A stretch of DNA of 55,686 nt from Methanospirillum sp. (GTDB lineage Archaea > Halobacteriota > Methanomicrobia > Methanomicrobiales > Methanospirillaceae): assembly GCA_012728895.1 (NCBI GenBank), contig JAAYEG010000041.1:1-55686 (forward strand), in the 5' to 3' direction. The position numbers and the translations under genes were made by a program. The first letter of the stretch is position 1. Each line of letters begins with the position of its first letter. The notes under the pieces are model-generated. The model saw only the letters and a program-made list of their open reading frames with translations, did no database searches and was not told the DNA's origin. Shown here one piece after another: positions 17,723 through 27,000 of this stretch.

Positions 17723-19795
17723 ATGGGGCGCACACCACCTCGATCGAGGCCGGATCACCGGGCCGGGCGGGCCGCCTGGAGCGGGTTGACCGCCTGCCTG
17801 CTCCTGCTGGCGGTCCTGGCCGCCTGCACGTCCATCGCAGCGGCGACGGACCCGGTCACCGGCGTTCCGACACCGGACGTCCCGACCGACCAGCCCACCG
17901 AACCCCCGACACAGCCGCCCACCGAACCCCCGACACAGCCCCCGACGGAGCCCCCGACACAGCCGCCGACCGAACCCCCGACGGAGCCTCCGACACAGCC
18001 GCCCACGCAGCCTCCGACACAGCCCCCGACGCAGCCTCCGACGCAACCGCCGACGGAGCCTCCGACACAGCCCCCGACGCAGCCGCCCACACAGCCGCCG
18101 ACTCAGCCGCCCACGCAGCCCCCGACACAGCCGCCCACGCAGCCCCCGACACAGCCGCCCACCCAGCCACCCGCGGCCCCGCCCGTCCTGACCCTGCTCA
18201 CGCCCTCGGTCCAGGGTATGACGGTCATCGTCGACGGGAGCGCGGCGCCCGGCGGCGGGGGGCTCTCGGTCTCCCGCGTCTCCTGGAACTGGGGGGACGG
18301 GAGCCTCGAGGACCACCCGTTCCCGAACACCCACACCTACACCCAGCCCGGGTCGTACGTGATCACGGTGACCGCGTTCCAGAGCGACGGCCAGCTCGCG
18401 CAGCAGTTCCCGATCGTCACCGTATCCATGCCGACCACCGTCCGGACCAAGGAGCCGACGCCCGAGCCGACCACGCCCGCGACCACCACCGCGGCGACCA
18501 CCGCGGCGCCCACCCCGACAGGGACGGCGACCCCGGTCCCCACCGCGACGGCGGGCCCGCCGGTCTTCGCGCTCTCGCCGCCCCGGATCGAGAACGAGAC
18601 GGTCGTGATCGAGGGTACGATCGGGCCCGGCGGCCCGGGGGCCGTCGTCGACCTGGTCATCTGGGACTGGGGCGACGGCGTCCGGGACACGCAGAACACC
18701 CTCCCCGTGCGCCACGTCTACCGTGCCGCCGGCGACTACACGATCTCCGTGGAGGCCATCCAGAGCGAGGTCGACGACCCCGAGGCGCGGCTGACCAGCA
18801 CGACCACGTTCCCGGTCAGCATCACGCACGTCCCGGAGACCTACCCGACCGGCACGGCGACGCCGGACGGCAACGGCTTCCATTGGCCCGCCGTCCGCCT
18901 CTTCGGGATCAACATCTTCCCGCTGCTGCTGATCCTGGCGGTCGGGCTGCTGATCGGCGGCCTCCTCTACGCCCGGAGCCGCGAGGCGACGGCGCCCGGG
19001 ATCCCGACCACCGACGCCATCGAGCGGGCGGCCGCCTCCTACCAGGAGGCGCGGGAGCGCGGCGACCTGGAGGCCGCGAAGGGCCACGCGCTCGACGCGG
19101 CCAGGCTCCTGGTGATCCAGGCCGAGGCGGTGCCGAGGTACGGCGACGCCTACCTCGAGAAGGCCGAGATCTGGAAAGAGTACGCCCGGACCATCGAGGA
19201 CCAGGCGGTCCCGGAGGAGGCCCCGACGCCGCCCGAGGTCGTCCTCCCTCCCCCGGTCCCCGTCTCGGAGCTGATCGGCGACGGCAGTGACGGAAACGAC
19301 GGCGAGGGGGACGCCCGCGGCGAGCTCCTGGCCGGCACCGACATCGAGCCCGCGGTCTTCGACGCCGTCCTGCGGACCGCGCTCGAGATCGCCCGCGAGG
19401 GGCGCGAGGGCAAGCCCGTCGGGACCGCGTTCCTGCTCGGCGACGTCGACGGGGTGCTCGCCTACTCGACCCAGTTCATCCTCAACCCCTTCAAGGGGCA
19501 CACGGCGGAGGAGCGGCTGATCACCGACGGGGAGCTGGCCGAGAACATCAAGGAGTTCGCCCTGCTCGACGGTGCCTTCGTGATCAGCGGCGACGGCGTG
19601 GTCGAGGCCGCCGGGCGTTACATCACGGTCGACACCAGCGCGGTCCAGATCCCGGCCGGGCTCGGGTCGCGCCACGCCTCGGTCGCCGGGATCACGCTCG
19701 TGACCGGCACGATCGGCATCGTGGTCTCGCAGTCGGGCGGCCTGATCAAGATCTTCAAGAACGGCCGGATCGTCCGGACGGTCTCGCCCTGGTAA
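17723..19795 (+). CDS. Membrane-anchored diadenylate cyclase with extracellular TxPP stalk and two PKD domains
   Basis: 690 residues. A signal-like segment with lipobox-like LAAC (C35) leads into a stalk of about 24 T(E/Q)PP repeats (about 55-150). PKD-like domain 1 (about 157-220, WNWGDGS...HTYTQPGSY) and PKD-like domain 2 (about 283-370, WDWGDGV...HVYRAAGDY) follow, then one membrane helix (395-417), a helical stretch (about 435-500) and a cytoplasmic DisA_N/DAC domain (about 535-690). The DAC signatures are DGA at 616-618 and GSRHAS with R650-H651; the ending IVVSQSGGLIKIFKNGRI resembles archaeal DacZ. Family knowledge says such domains make c-di-AMP from two ATP. The architecture suggests an envelope sensor signalling inward, which is inference. 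Confidence 0.82.
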   Translation: MGRTPPRSRPDHRAGRAAWSGLTACLLLLAVLAACTSIAAATDPVTGVPTPDVPTDQPTEPPTQPPTEPPTQPPTEPPTQPPTEPPTEPPTQPPTQPPTQPPTQPPTQPPTEPPTQPPTQPPTQPPTQPPTQPPTQPPTQPPTQPPTQPPAAPPVLTLLTPSVQGMTVIVDGSAAPGGGGLSVSRVSWNWGDGSLEDHPFPNTHTYTQPGSYVITVTAFQSDGQLAQQFPIVTVSMPTTVRTKEPTPEPTTPATTTAATTAAPTPTGTATPVPTATAGPPVFALSPPRIENETVVIEGTIGPGGPGAVVDLVIWDWGDGVRDTQNTLPVRHVYRAAGDYTISVEAIQSEVDDPEARLTSTTTFPVSITHVPETYPTGTATPDGNGFHWPAVRLFGINIFPLLLILAVGLLIGGLLYARSREATAPGIPTTDAIERAAASYQEARERGDLEAAKGHALDAARLLVIQAEAVPRYGDAYLEKAEIWKEYARTIEDQAVPEEAPTPPEVVLPPPVPVSELIGDGSDGNDGEGDARGELLAGTDIEPAVFDAVLRTALEIAREGREGKPVGTAFLLGDVDGVLAYSTQFILNPFKGHTAEERLITDGELAENIKEFALLDGAFVISGDGVVEAAGRYITVDTSAVQIPAGLGSRHASVAGITLVTGTIGIVVSQSGGLIKIFKNGRIVRTVSPW

Positions 19796-19903
19796 TCCCC
19801 CGCCTCTCTTTTTCCCGGGTGCACGGCGGCGGTCCGGGTGCGGATCATTAGGAATAGCCCGAACATATAAGAGTGCTCCGCTCCAACCGTTACAGCGAGA
19901 ACC

Positions 19904-20707
19904 ATGGATAGACGGGATGACGCATCAGTGGCCGGGACGCAGGCCGGCATCTTCAGGACGGCGACCGGTCTCTGCATCGTGGACAGCCCGACCCGGAGGA
20001 AGATCCTCGACATGCTCCGCGAAGGCGAGATGGCGTTCGAGGAGATCGTGGAACGGGTCGGGCGCGCGAAGTCCACGACCTCGGTCCACCTGCGCGATCT
20101 CGTGGATGACGGGGTCCTCGTCTCGCGCCTGGACTCCGGGGACCGGCGGCGGAAGTACTTCTCGATCGACGCCGAGTACCTCGGCCGGATCTCGGACACG
20201 GAGCGGGTCGCGGAAAACCTCGCCGGTTTCTTCTCCGGGTTCGACCCGTTCGACCTGGACCCGGTCGCCTTCTACCGCGCCGTGCTCCGGTCGATCCGGG
20301 TCACCCTCCTCGCGGACGGGATCTCGATCGACCCGGTCCTGACCGCCGCCGGCAAGGCGATCGGAGAGGGGCTCGCCCGCGCGTTCGAGGGGATGCCCCT
20401 CCCGGAGATGCTCGAGGGGCTCGCCGGTTTCTGGGAGCGGAACGGGCTCGGGTGCCTCGAGGTCCCCTCGACCGCCCCGCTCGAGCTGGTCGTGTACGAC
20501 TGCTTCGAGTGCGTCGACCTCCCGTTCCTCGGGCGCCCGGCCTGCTCGTTCGAGGAGGGGCTGCTGACGGCGACCTTCGCCGGCCACTTCCCCGGGTCCG
20601 CCCCCGTGGTCAGGGAGACGGCCTGCTACGCGATGGGGAGCGGGTGCTGCCGGTTCGTGATCGAGCCCGCGCCCCGGGTGGCCCCCGGCGCGGCCGTCCG
20701 GGCCTGA
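19904..20707 (+). CDS. MsvR-like transcription regulator (winged helix + V4R domain)
   Basis: 267 residues. An ArsR-like winged helix spans about 20-95 (SPTRRKILDMLREGEMAFEEIVERVGRAKSTTSVHLRDLVDDGVL). A V4R domain follows (about 140-255) with several cysteines, including DCFEC and CYAMGSGCC. This layout matches MsvR, a methanogen-specific redox regulator whose V4R cysteines sense oxidation. The published MsvR box (TTCGTA inverted repeat) is not seen upstream, so the target sites may differ. A TATA element (CATATAAG, 19864-19871) precedes the gene. It converges on thiI, 13 nt away. Confidence 0.75.
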   Translation: MDRRDDASVAGTQAGIFRTATGLCIVDSPTRRKILDMLREGEMAFEEIVERVGRAKSTTSVHLRDLVDDGVLVSRLDSGDRRRKYFSIDAEYLGRISDTERVAENLAGFFSGFDPFDLDPVAFYRAVLRSIRVTLLADGISIDPVLTAAGKAIGEGLARAFEGMPLPEMLEGLAGFWERNGLGCLEVPSTAPLELVVYDCFECVDLPFLGRPACSFEEGLLTATFAGHFPGSAPVVRETACYAMGSGCCRFVIEPAPRVAPGAAVRA

Positions 20708-20720
20708 ACCGGGCCCGTCC

Positions 20721-21830
20721 TCACTCCTCTCTTCCCAAGCCGGCCTGCTCCACGCGGGCCTCCAGGGCCTCCACCTCGTCGAGGACCGCCCTCGTCGTCG
20801 GCACGCGCGGCACGGCCGCGCAACCGGCGTCGGGCGCGATCGCGGGGGCGAAGGTCCCGATCCTCCGCGCGATCGCGATGATCTCCTCCTTGTCGAACCC
20901 GATCAGCGGCCGGTGGACCGGGATCGCCGCGGCCCGGTCGAGCACGGCCAGGTTCTCCAGGGTCTGGCTCGCCACCTGGCCGAGCGACTCCCCGGTCACG
21001 ATCCCGAGGGCCCCGACCTCGCCGGCGAGAGCGGCCGCGAGCCGGTACATCCGGCGCTTGCAGATCACGCAGGTCAGCCGCTCCTCGTCGCGGCGCATCA
21101 GCCCCCGGGCCCGCGCCAGGTAGTCGTCGGTGACGACGACCAGCTCGAGGTCGGGGTCGAACTCGCGGAGCACCCCCGCGGTGGCCCGGGCCTTCGCGAG
21201 CGCGTCTTCGTCGGGGGAGGGGGCGAGGGCGACGTAGAGCGGCACCACCCGGCAACCCCGGCGCATCATGAGGTACGCGGCCACGGGCGAGTCGATCCCA
21301 GCGGAAAGAAGGGCGACGAGCGTCCCCTGGACCCTCTCCGGGAGCCCCCCCTGCCCCGGCACGACCTCGTGGTAGAGGTAGCACCGGTCGCCGCGGATCT
21401 CGACGAAGACCTCGAACCCGGGGTGATCCAGGTCGACCCGCAGCCCCGGGTGGGCCGCGAGCAGCGCGGCCCCGAGCTCGGCCGCCTTCTCGGGCGAGCG
21501 GAAGGCGTGCCTTCCCGAGCGCTTCACGCGGACGGCGAAGGTGGCGGCCCCCCCGATCCCGTGTTCCTCCGCGTACGCGAGCGCGGCGGACTCCAGGGCG
21601 TCGAGCGGGGCGAAGACCGCCTCCGAGAACGAGGCGATCCCGAAGACCTTCCGGAGCCGGTCCGGGTCGACCGGGCCCGTGGCCCAGAGCCGGCCCCGCT
21701 CGATCTGCACCGAGACCCCGGGCATCCTTCGCCGGATCGCGTGCGCGAGGACCCGCTCCCAGTTCCGGCGGACCGGGTCCGACTTGAGAAAGACCTCCGC
21801 GTACCGGATCAGCCAGACGGTCCCGGTCAT
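20721..21830 (-). CDS. thiI: tRNA 4-thiouridine synthase ThiI, archaeal type without rhodanese domain
   Basis: 369 residues. An N-terminal ferredoxin-like/THUMP region (about 1-165) recognises tRNA. The PP-loop ATPase has LLSAGIDSPVAAYLMM, and a CVICKRR motif supplies the CxxC that archaeal ThiI uses in place of the bacterial rhodanese domain. It thiolates U8 of tRNA. The ATG at 21830 overlaps the pscS stop as ATGA, so the two are translationally coupled. Both gene products handle sulfur transfer onto tRNA or tRNA-bound amino acids. Confidence 0.88.
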   Translation of the reverse strand: MTGTVWLIRYAEVFLKSDPVRRNWERVLAHAIRRRMPGVSVQIERGRLWATGPVDPDRLRKVFGIASFSEAVFAPLDALESAALAYAEEHGIGGAATFAVRVKRSGRHAFRSPEKAAELGAALLAAHPGLRVDLDHPGFEVFVEIRGDRCYLYHEVVPGQGGLPERVQGTLVALLSAGIDSPVAAYLMMRRGCRVVPLYVALAPSPDEDALAKARATAGVLREFDPDLELVVVTDDYLARARGLMRRDEERLTCVICKRRMYRLAAALAGEVGALGIVTGESLGQVASQTLENLAVLDRAAAIPVHRPLIGFDKEEIIAIARRIGTFAPAIAPDAGCAAVPRVPTTRAVLDEVEALEARVEQAGLGREE

Positions 21831-23194
21831 GCCCCGGCGACCGCCAGGCCGTACTTCTCCGCGATCTCCTGGTAGGCGTCGGCGAGGTACTCGACGCGCC
21901 GCCAGGAGAGGCCGTAGGTGGAGAGCTTCCAGGCCCGCGTCGCCCCCGCGAAGACCCCGACGATCCCCCGCTTCGAGAGCTCGTCCTGGAGAAAGAAACC
22001 CCGGCGCTTGTGGGTCTTCGCGACCGTGTCGAACGAGCCGGTCGTGTCGACCTTGCTGACCGCGTGCTTGCGGGGGTACTCGGAGATGCAGGCCGACCCC
22101 TCGATCTCGAGGAGGCGGTCGACGAAGTAGTTGGACTTCGCGACCTCCCCGTCCCAGTGCGCCGTCCGCTCCCGGACGGCCGGGAACGAGGCCATCATCG
22201 CGACCACGGTCCCGCCCATCAGCGTGCAGCCGAGCAGCTCGACCTCTTTCGCCCCGAAGGTCCGGCCCGTGAGGTCGCCCGCGATCCGGGTGGTCCGGAA
22301 GACGCGCTCCGCGTACTCGTCGGTCGTCGCGAGCACGCCCGACGGCGCGGGCGCGGCCATCGACTTGTGGCCCGAGCCGACCACGAAGTCCGCGCCCAGC
22401 GCCTTCCCGTCCACCGGCATCACGCCGACCGTGTACGCCCCGTTGTAGAGGAACGGCGCGTCGTACTGGTGCGCGGCCCGCGCGACCCCGCGGACGTCGT
22501 GCTCGTTCGCGTCCCTGTAGTCGAAGTGGTCGCACATCACGAGCGCGGGCGGCTTTCCCAGCTCCCGGACCAGCGTGTCCAGCCGCTCGGCCGCGGCCTC
22601 GGCGGTCACGACCCGGCGGTCGTCCGCGGGGATCTCGTGGACGGACCCGCCGGCCTGCTCGACCGCGAGGTACTCGGTGTAGTGGCCGAGGGACGAGAGG
22701 AGGACCCAGTCCTCTCTTCCGACCAGCGCCGAGGTCACGGCCTGGAACCCGCGGCGGGCGCCGGGGACGACGCGGGCCCGGTCCATGCCCACGAACGCCG
22801 CCAGGTCCTCGTGGAACGCGGCGAGCGGGGGCTTCGTGATCCGGTCGAGCCGGAACGGCGCCCGGCAGGCGTCGCAGACCGAGTAGCCGTCGCCCCAGAG
22901 GGCGAGCGCCTTCCTCGCCTCGGGCGTCAGCCGGCCGCCGGCCTGGATCGGCTGGATGTTGATCGCCGTCTCCTCCCGCGTCCTGAGCGCGATCCCGCCC
23001 GCGAGCTGCGTCACCCGGGGGCGGCCCGTCCCGGCCCGGATCTCGCCGACGAGCCCCTCGAGCTCGCCGAGCTTCGCGCCGAGCGCGGCCTCCTCGTCGG
23101 GCGAGAGCCCGGTCGGCAGCGCGCCGCGGTAGACCTCGCGCATATCCTCGAGGCAGAAGAGCCCCTCGATGATCTTCTGGATCCGGATGTCCAT
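21827..23194 (-). CDS. pscS: O-phosphoseryl-tRNA(Cys):Cys-tRNA synthase (SepCysS)
   Basis: 455-residue PLP enzyme that turns Sep-tRNA(Cys) into Cys-tRNA(Cys), the main cysteine route in many methanogens. The PLP lysine lies in GSGHKSMAAPAPSG. The catalytic cysteines are visible as C107 and C110 (YSVCDACRAPF) plus the Cys in VELLGCTLMGG. The N-terminal extension (about 1-60) is of the long archaeal type. It is the upstream partner of thiI. SepRS is not in the window. Confidence 0.93.
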   Translation of the reverse strand: MDIRIQKIIEGLFCLEDMREVYRGALPTGLSPDEEAALGAKLGELEGLVGEIRAGTGRPRVTQLAGGIALRTREETAINIQPIQAGGRLTPEARKALALWGDGYSVCDACRAPFRLDRITKPPLAAFHEDLAAFVGMDRARVVPGARRGFQAVTSALVGREDWVLLSSLGHYTEYLAVEQAGGSVHEIPADDRRVVTAEAAAERLDTLVRELGKPPALVMCDHFDYRDANEHDVRGVARAAHQYDAPFLYNGAYTVGVMPVDGKALGADFVVGSGHKSMAAPAPSGVLATTDEYAERVFRTTRIAGDLTGRTFGAKEVELLGCTLMGGTVVAMMASFPAVRERTAHWDGEVAKSNYFVDRLLEIEGSACISEYPRKHAVSKVDTTGSFDTVAKTHKRRGFFLQDELSKRGIVGVFAGATRAWKLSTYGLSWRRVEYLADAYQEIAEKYGLAVAGA

Positions 23195-23252
23195 GGAGAA
23201 ACTCCCGTCCGATCTGGGCGGCGAGGCGACTTATCCCTTTGTGAAAAGAGGG

Positions 23253-23756
23253 TTACTTCTCGCTCCGCACGGTCTTCTGGCCCCGAAGCACCGCGATCCG
23301 GCCTGTCCGGTAGAGCTCCTTGATCCCCGAGGGCCGGAGCAGCCCCTCGAGCGCGTCGATCTTCTCGGGGTCGCCGGCCACCTGGAGGGTGACGGTCTTC
23401 GGCCCGACGTCGATGACCTGTGCGCGGAAGATGGTCGCGATCTGCATCACGCCTGCACGGGGCTCGCCCGGCTCGGCCGCGACCTTGATCAGGGCGAGCT
23501 CCCGCTCGACCCGCTCGAACTCCGTGAGGTCCGAGACCTTGATCACGTCGATCAGCTTGTTGAGCTGCTTGATCACCTGCTCGACCTCGCGGTCGTCGCC
23601 GCAGACCACGAGCGTGATCCGGCTCGTCCCCTCCATCTCCGAGGGGCCGACGGCCAGCGACTCGATGTTGAAGCCCCGGCGGGAGAAGAGCCCCGTGACC
23701 CGGGAGAGGACCCCGGCCCGGTTCTCGACCAGGACCGAGAGCGTGTGCCGCTTCAT
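23253..23756 (-). CDS. ilvN: Acetolactate synthase, regulatory small subunit
   Basis: 167 residues starting [33 protein letters not shown], the standard ACT domain for valine feedback (residues 1-75), followed by the small-subunit C-terminal domain ending near TGRIAVLRG. The start overlaps the ilvB stop by 4 nt. It is the last gene of the cimA-ilvB-ilvN cluster; pscS begins 58 nt further on and may be read through. Confidence 0.93.
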   Translation of the reverse strand: MKRHTLSVLVENRAGVLSRVTGLFSRRGFNIESLAVGPSEMEGTSRITLVVCGDDREVEQVIKQLNKLIDVIKVSDLTEFERVERELALIKVAAEPGEPRAGVMQIATIFRAQVIDVGPKTVTLQVAGDPEKIDALEGLLRPSGIKELYRTGRIAVLRGQKTVRSEK

Positions 23757-25429
23757 CGCCGCTCACCGATCATCTCGTTGATCGCGGCCCCCGCCGGCAC
23801 CATCGGGAAGACGTTCTCCTCTCGCTCGATCCGGACGTCGACCACGAACGGCCCGTCCTGGTCGCGCGCGGCCTCGAGGGCCGGCCTGACCTCCGCGGGG
23901 TCGTCGACCAGGACGCCGTCGATCCCGTAGGCTTTCGCGATCCCGACGAAGTCGACCGCCGGGAGCTCGGTGTAGGAGTACCTCCGTTCGAAGAAGAGCT
24001 CCTGCCACTGCCTCACCATCCCCAGGAAGCCGTTGTTGAGCACCACCACGCGGACCGGGATCCGGTTGTGGGCGATCGTCCCGAACTCCTGGATGTTCAT
24101 CTGGAGGCTCCCGTCCCCGGCGATGAGGAAGACCTGCTCCCCGGGCCGCGCGTAGCAGGCGCCCATGGCGGCCGGAAGGCCGTAGCCCATCGTCCCGAGC
24201 CCGCCCGAGGTGATCCAGGAGCGGGGCTTCTTGAAGCAGAAGTGCTGCGCCGCCCACATCTGGTTCTGGCCGACCTCGGAGACGACCACGCCCTCGCCCC
24301 GGAGCATCTCCGAGAGCGCCCGGACCACGCCCTGCGGGTGGAGGAGGCCGTTCTCGGGGACCACGAGCGGGTGCGTCGCGCGCCAGCCGTTCACCCGCTC
24401 GAGCCACCGCTCCGTCTTCGGGCCCCCGGGCAGGCGCTGGAGGATCTGCCCGAGGACGTGCTTCACGTCGCCCACGATCGGGACGTCGACGGGCTTGTTC
24501 TTCCCGATCTCCGCCGGGTCGATGTCGATGTGCACCACCTGCGCGTGGGGCGCGAAGGTCTCGATCCGCCCGGTCACGCGGTCGTCGAACCGCGCGCCCA
24601 CCGCGATCAGCAGGTCGCACTCGGTCACGGCGTAGTTCGCGTACGCGGTCCCGTGCATGCCGAGCATCCCCAGGTTGAGCGGGTGGTCGCCGCGGATCCC
24701 GCCGAGCCCCATCAGGGTGGTCGTCACGGGCGCGCCGAGCCGCTCGGCGAGCGCCGTCAGCTCCGCGTCGGCCCCCGAGAGGATCACGCCGCCGCCCGCG
24801 TAGATCAGCGGCCGCCCGGCTTGGACCATGAGGTCCACGGCCTTCTCGATCTGCCGGGGGTGGCCCCGGATGGTCGGCTGGTACCCCCGGAGGGAGACCG
24901 CCTCGGGGAAGACGACGTCGTCCGGGAGCTCGCCCGTGGAGACGTCCTTGGGCAGGTCGATCAGCACCGGGCCGGGCCGGCCCGTCGCGGCGATGTAGAA
25001 GGCCTCGGCGATCACCTGCGGGAGGTCCGCCGCCCGCTTGACAAGGTAGTTGTGCTTGGTGACCGGCATCGTGATCCCGTGGATGTCGGACTCCTGGAAG
25101 GCGTCGTTCCCGAGCAGCCCCGTGGGCACCTGGCCGGTCAGGGCGACGAGCGGGATCGAGTCCATGTACGCGGTCGCGATCCCGGTGACCAGGTTGCAGG
25201 CCCCGGGCCCGGAGGTGGCCAGGCAGACGCCGACCTTCCCCGAGGCACGGGCGTAGCCATCGGCCGCGTGCGCGGCCGCCTGCTCGTGCCGGACCAGGAT
25301 GTGCTCGAGCGGGGAGTCGTAGAGCACGTCGTAGATGGGCAGGACCACCCCGCCGGGATAGCCGAAGATCGTCTTCGTTCCCTGGCGGAGGAGCCCCTCA
25401 ATCAGCACTGATGCGCCGGTCGTCGTCAT
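23753..25429 (-). CDS. ilvB: Acetolactate synthase, catalytic large subunit
   Basis: 558-residue thiamine-diphosphate enzyme for the first common step to valine, leucine and isoleucine. The catalytic glutamate lies in [17 protein letters not shown]. The TPP/Mg motif runs from [14 protein letters not shown] to [19 protein letters not shown], and [19 protein letters not shown] is the usual FAD-region block. The gene starts 1 nt after cimA and overlaps ilvN. Confidence 0.95.
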   Translation of the reverse strand: MTTTGASVLIEGLLRQGTKTIFGYPGGVVLPIYDVLYDSPLEHILVRHEQAAAHAADGYARASGKVGVCLATSGPGACNLVTGIATAYMDSIPLVALTGQVPTGLLGNDAFQESDIHGITMPVTKHNYLVKRAADLPQVIAEAFYIAATGRPGPVLIDLPKDVSTGELPDDVVFPEAVSLRGYQPTIRGHPRQIEKAVDLMVQAGRPLIYAGGGVILSGADAELTALAERLGAPVTTTLMGLGGIRGDHPLNLGMLGMHGTAYANYAVTECDLLIAVGARFDDRVTGRIETFAPHAQVVHIDIDPAEIGKNKPVDVPIVGDVKHVLGQILQRLPGGPKTERWLERVNGWRATHPLVVPENGLLHPQGVVRALSEMLRGEGVVVSEVGQNQMWAAQHFCFKKPRSWITSGGLGTMGYGLPAAMGACYARPGEQVFLIAGDGSLQMNIQEFGTIAHNRIPVRVVVLNNGFLGMVRQWQELFFERRYSYTELPAVDFVGIAKAYGIDGVLVDDPAEVRPALEAARDQDGPFVVDVRIEREENVFPMVPAGAAINEMIGERR

Positions 25430-25430
25430 G

Positions 25431-26915
25431 TCAGTCCCTCAGCAGCCGGTTCATGCCAGCAACCACCGCCTCCACCGAGGCGGTGATGATGTCCGTGCGG
25501 GCGCCACGGCTGGTGATTACGTTTCCGTCCCGCGCCAACTTAACGGTTACATCCACGAGCGCGTCGGTCCCCCCCGAGATCGCGTCCACGTGGTACTCGA
25601 GGAGCTCGATGTTCCCGACGGCCGAGACCGAGCGGCGGAGGGCCTCGACCGCGGCGTCGACCGGGCCGGTGCCGGTGGCGGCGCTCGTGATCTCCTCGCC
25701 GTTGACCCGGATCGTGACGGACGCGGTCGGGATCGCGTTCGAGCCCGAGACCACCGTGTACTGCCGGAGCGAGAGGGCCGGCGTGCACTCGATCGCGAGC
25801 ACGGCCTCGGCGATCGCGAGCAGGTCCGCGTCGGTGACCCGCTTCCCCTCGTCCCCGAGGGCCTTGATCCGGCGGACGATCTCGGCCAGCTGGGTGTCGC
25901 CCGGCCGGTAGCCCCGCTCGGCCAGCGCGGCCTCGACCGCGGCCGAGCCCGTGTGCTTCCCGAGCAGGATCCGGCGGGTCCGCCCGACCAGCTCGGGCGG
26001 GAGCGCCTCGTAGGTCGAGGCCTCGCGCAGCACCCCGTGGGCGTGGATCCCCGATTCGTGGGTGAAGGCCATCTCCCCGGCGACCGGGGCCTGGGTCGCG
26101 AGCGGGACCTTCGTGAGCCGCGAGACGAGGGTCGAGAGCGGGTAGAGCTTCCGGGTCGCGATCCCGGTCCGGTAGCCGTAGAGCCGCTCGAGCGCCATCA
26201 CGAGCGCCTCGAAGGCCGTGTTCCCGGCCCGTTCCCCGAGCCCGTTCACGGTGGCGTGGGCGCAGGTCGCGCCTGCCCGGAGCGCGGCCACCGTGGTGGC
26301 GAGCCCGAACCCCAGGTCGTCGTGGCAGTGGATCGAGAGGGGCGCGATCGCGGCGAGGGGCGGGACGCACGCCTGCGCCGCCTCCGGGGTCAGCAGCCCG
26401 ACCGTGTCGCAGAAGCAGAGCCGGTCCGCGCCGCGGTCGACCCCCTCGGCGAAGAGGTCGGCCAGGAACGACTGATCGGCCCGGCTCGCGTCCTCGCCCG
26501 AGAGCTCGACCAGGAGCCCCCGGTTCTTGGCGTGCTCGATCGCGTCGAAGGCCATCCGGCAGACGGTCGCCCGGTCCTTGCGCAGCTTCTTCGTGATGTG
26601 CAGGTCCGAGACCGGGACGACCAAGTGGACCGAGTCCGCGCCCGCGTCGGCCGCCCAGTCGATGTCGGCCGGGAGGGCGCGGACGTAGCAGCAGACCTCG
26701 GGGCCGATCCCGGCCTCCGCCACGAGCCGGATCCCCTCCCGCTCCCCGGCGGAGGCGGCCGCGGAGCCGGCCTCGACCACGTCGACGCCGACCTCGGCGA
26801 GCATCCGGGCGATCGCGAGCTTCTGGTCGGGTCCAAGGGACACACCGGGCGTCTGTTCACCGTCGCGGAGCGTCGTATCGAAGAATCTCAGCCTATCGGC
26901 GAATAAAACAGTCAC
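25431..26915 (-). CDS. cimA: (R)-citramalate synthase / 2-isopropylmalate synthase family enzyme, probably CimA
   Basis: 494-residue DRE-TIM aldolase-type condensing enzyme with [32 protein letters not shown], the metal ligands in SIHCHDDLG and NGLGERAGN, and a C-terminal regulatory LeuA dimer domain (about 370-490). The EAGSA..S.GEREG block and overall sequence resemble Methanocaldococcus CimA, which condenses pyruvate and acetyl-CoA to feed isoleucine synthesis. The ilvBN neighbours fit this role. LeuA activity cannot be excluded. Translation appears to start at GTG 26915; the nearby ATG at 26919 is out of frame and opens only an 8-codon frame. No SD is visible. Confidence 0.8.
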   Translation of the reverse strand: MTVLFADRLRFFDTTLRDGEQTPGVSLGPDQKLAIARMLAEVGVDVVEAGSAAASAGEREGIRLVAEAGIGPEVCCYVRALPADIDWAADAGADSVHLVVPVSDLHITKKLRKDRATVCRMAFDAIEHAKNRGLLVELSGEDASRADQSFLADLFAEGVDRGADRLCFCDTVGLLTPEAAQACVPPLAAIAPLSIHCHDDLGFGLATTVAALRAGATCAHATVNGLGERAGNTAFEALVMALERLYGYRTGIATRKLYPLSTLVSRLTKVPLATQAPVAGEMAFTHESGIHAHGVLREASTYEALPPELVGRTRRILLGKHTGSAAVEAALAERGYRPGDTQLAEIVRRIKALGDEGKRVTDADLLAIAEAVLAIECTPALSLRQYTVVSGSNAIPTASVTIRVNGEEITSAATGTGPVDAAVEALRRSVSAVGNIELLEYHVDAISGGTDALVDVTVKLARDGNVITSRGARTDIITASVEAVVAGMNRLLRD

Positions 26916-26956
26916 TCATGGAGGTAGAGTCCATGGAATGATGGTCGGCGGCCCGC

Positions 26957-26965
26957 GATATAAAG
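26957..26965 (-). promoter_or_regulatory. TATA box of the cimA-ilvB-ilvN operon
   Basis: The minus strand reads CTTTATATC about 45 nt upstream of the GTG start, predicting a transcript start near 26935 and a short leader. Confidence 0.5.
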
Positions 26966-27000
26966 GTGAGGATCGTGAAGATCCCCCGAACGGCCCGGTC

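Noticed and set aside
17755-18170. Cysteine-rich GGCVGG repeats on the minus strand
   Set aside because: They are the reverse complement of the TxPP stalk codons of the PKD-cyclase gene.
25431-26915. Firm LeuA assignment for the condensing enzyme
   Set aside because: Sequence blocks and ilvBN neighbours fit CimA better, but the families overlap, so only a probable CimA call is made.
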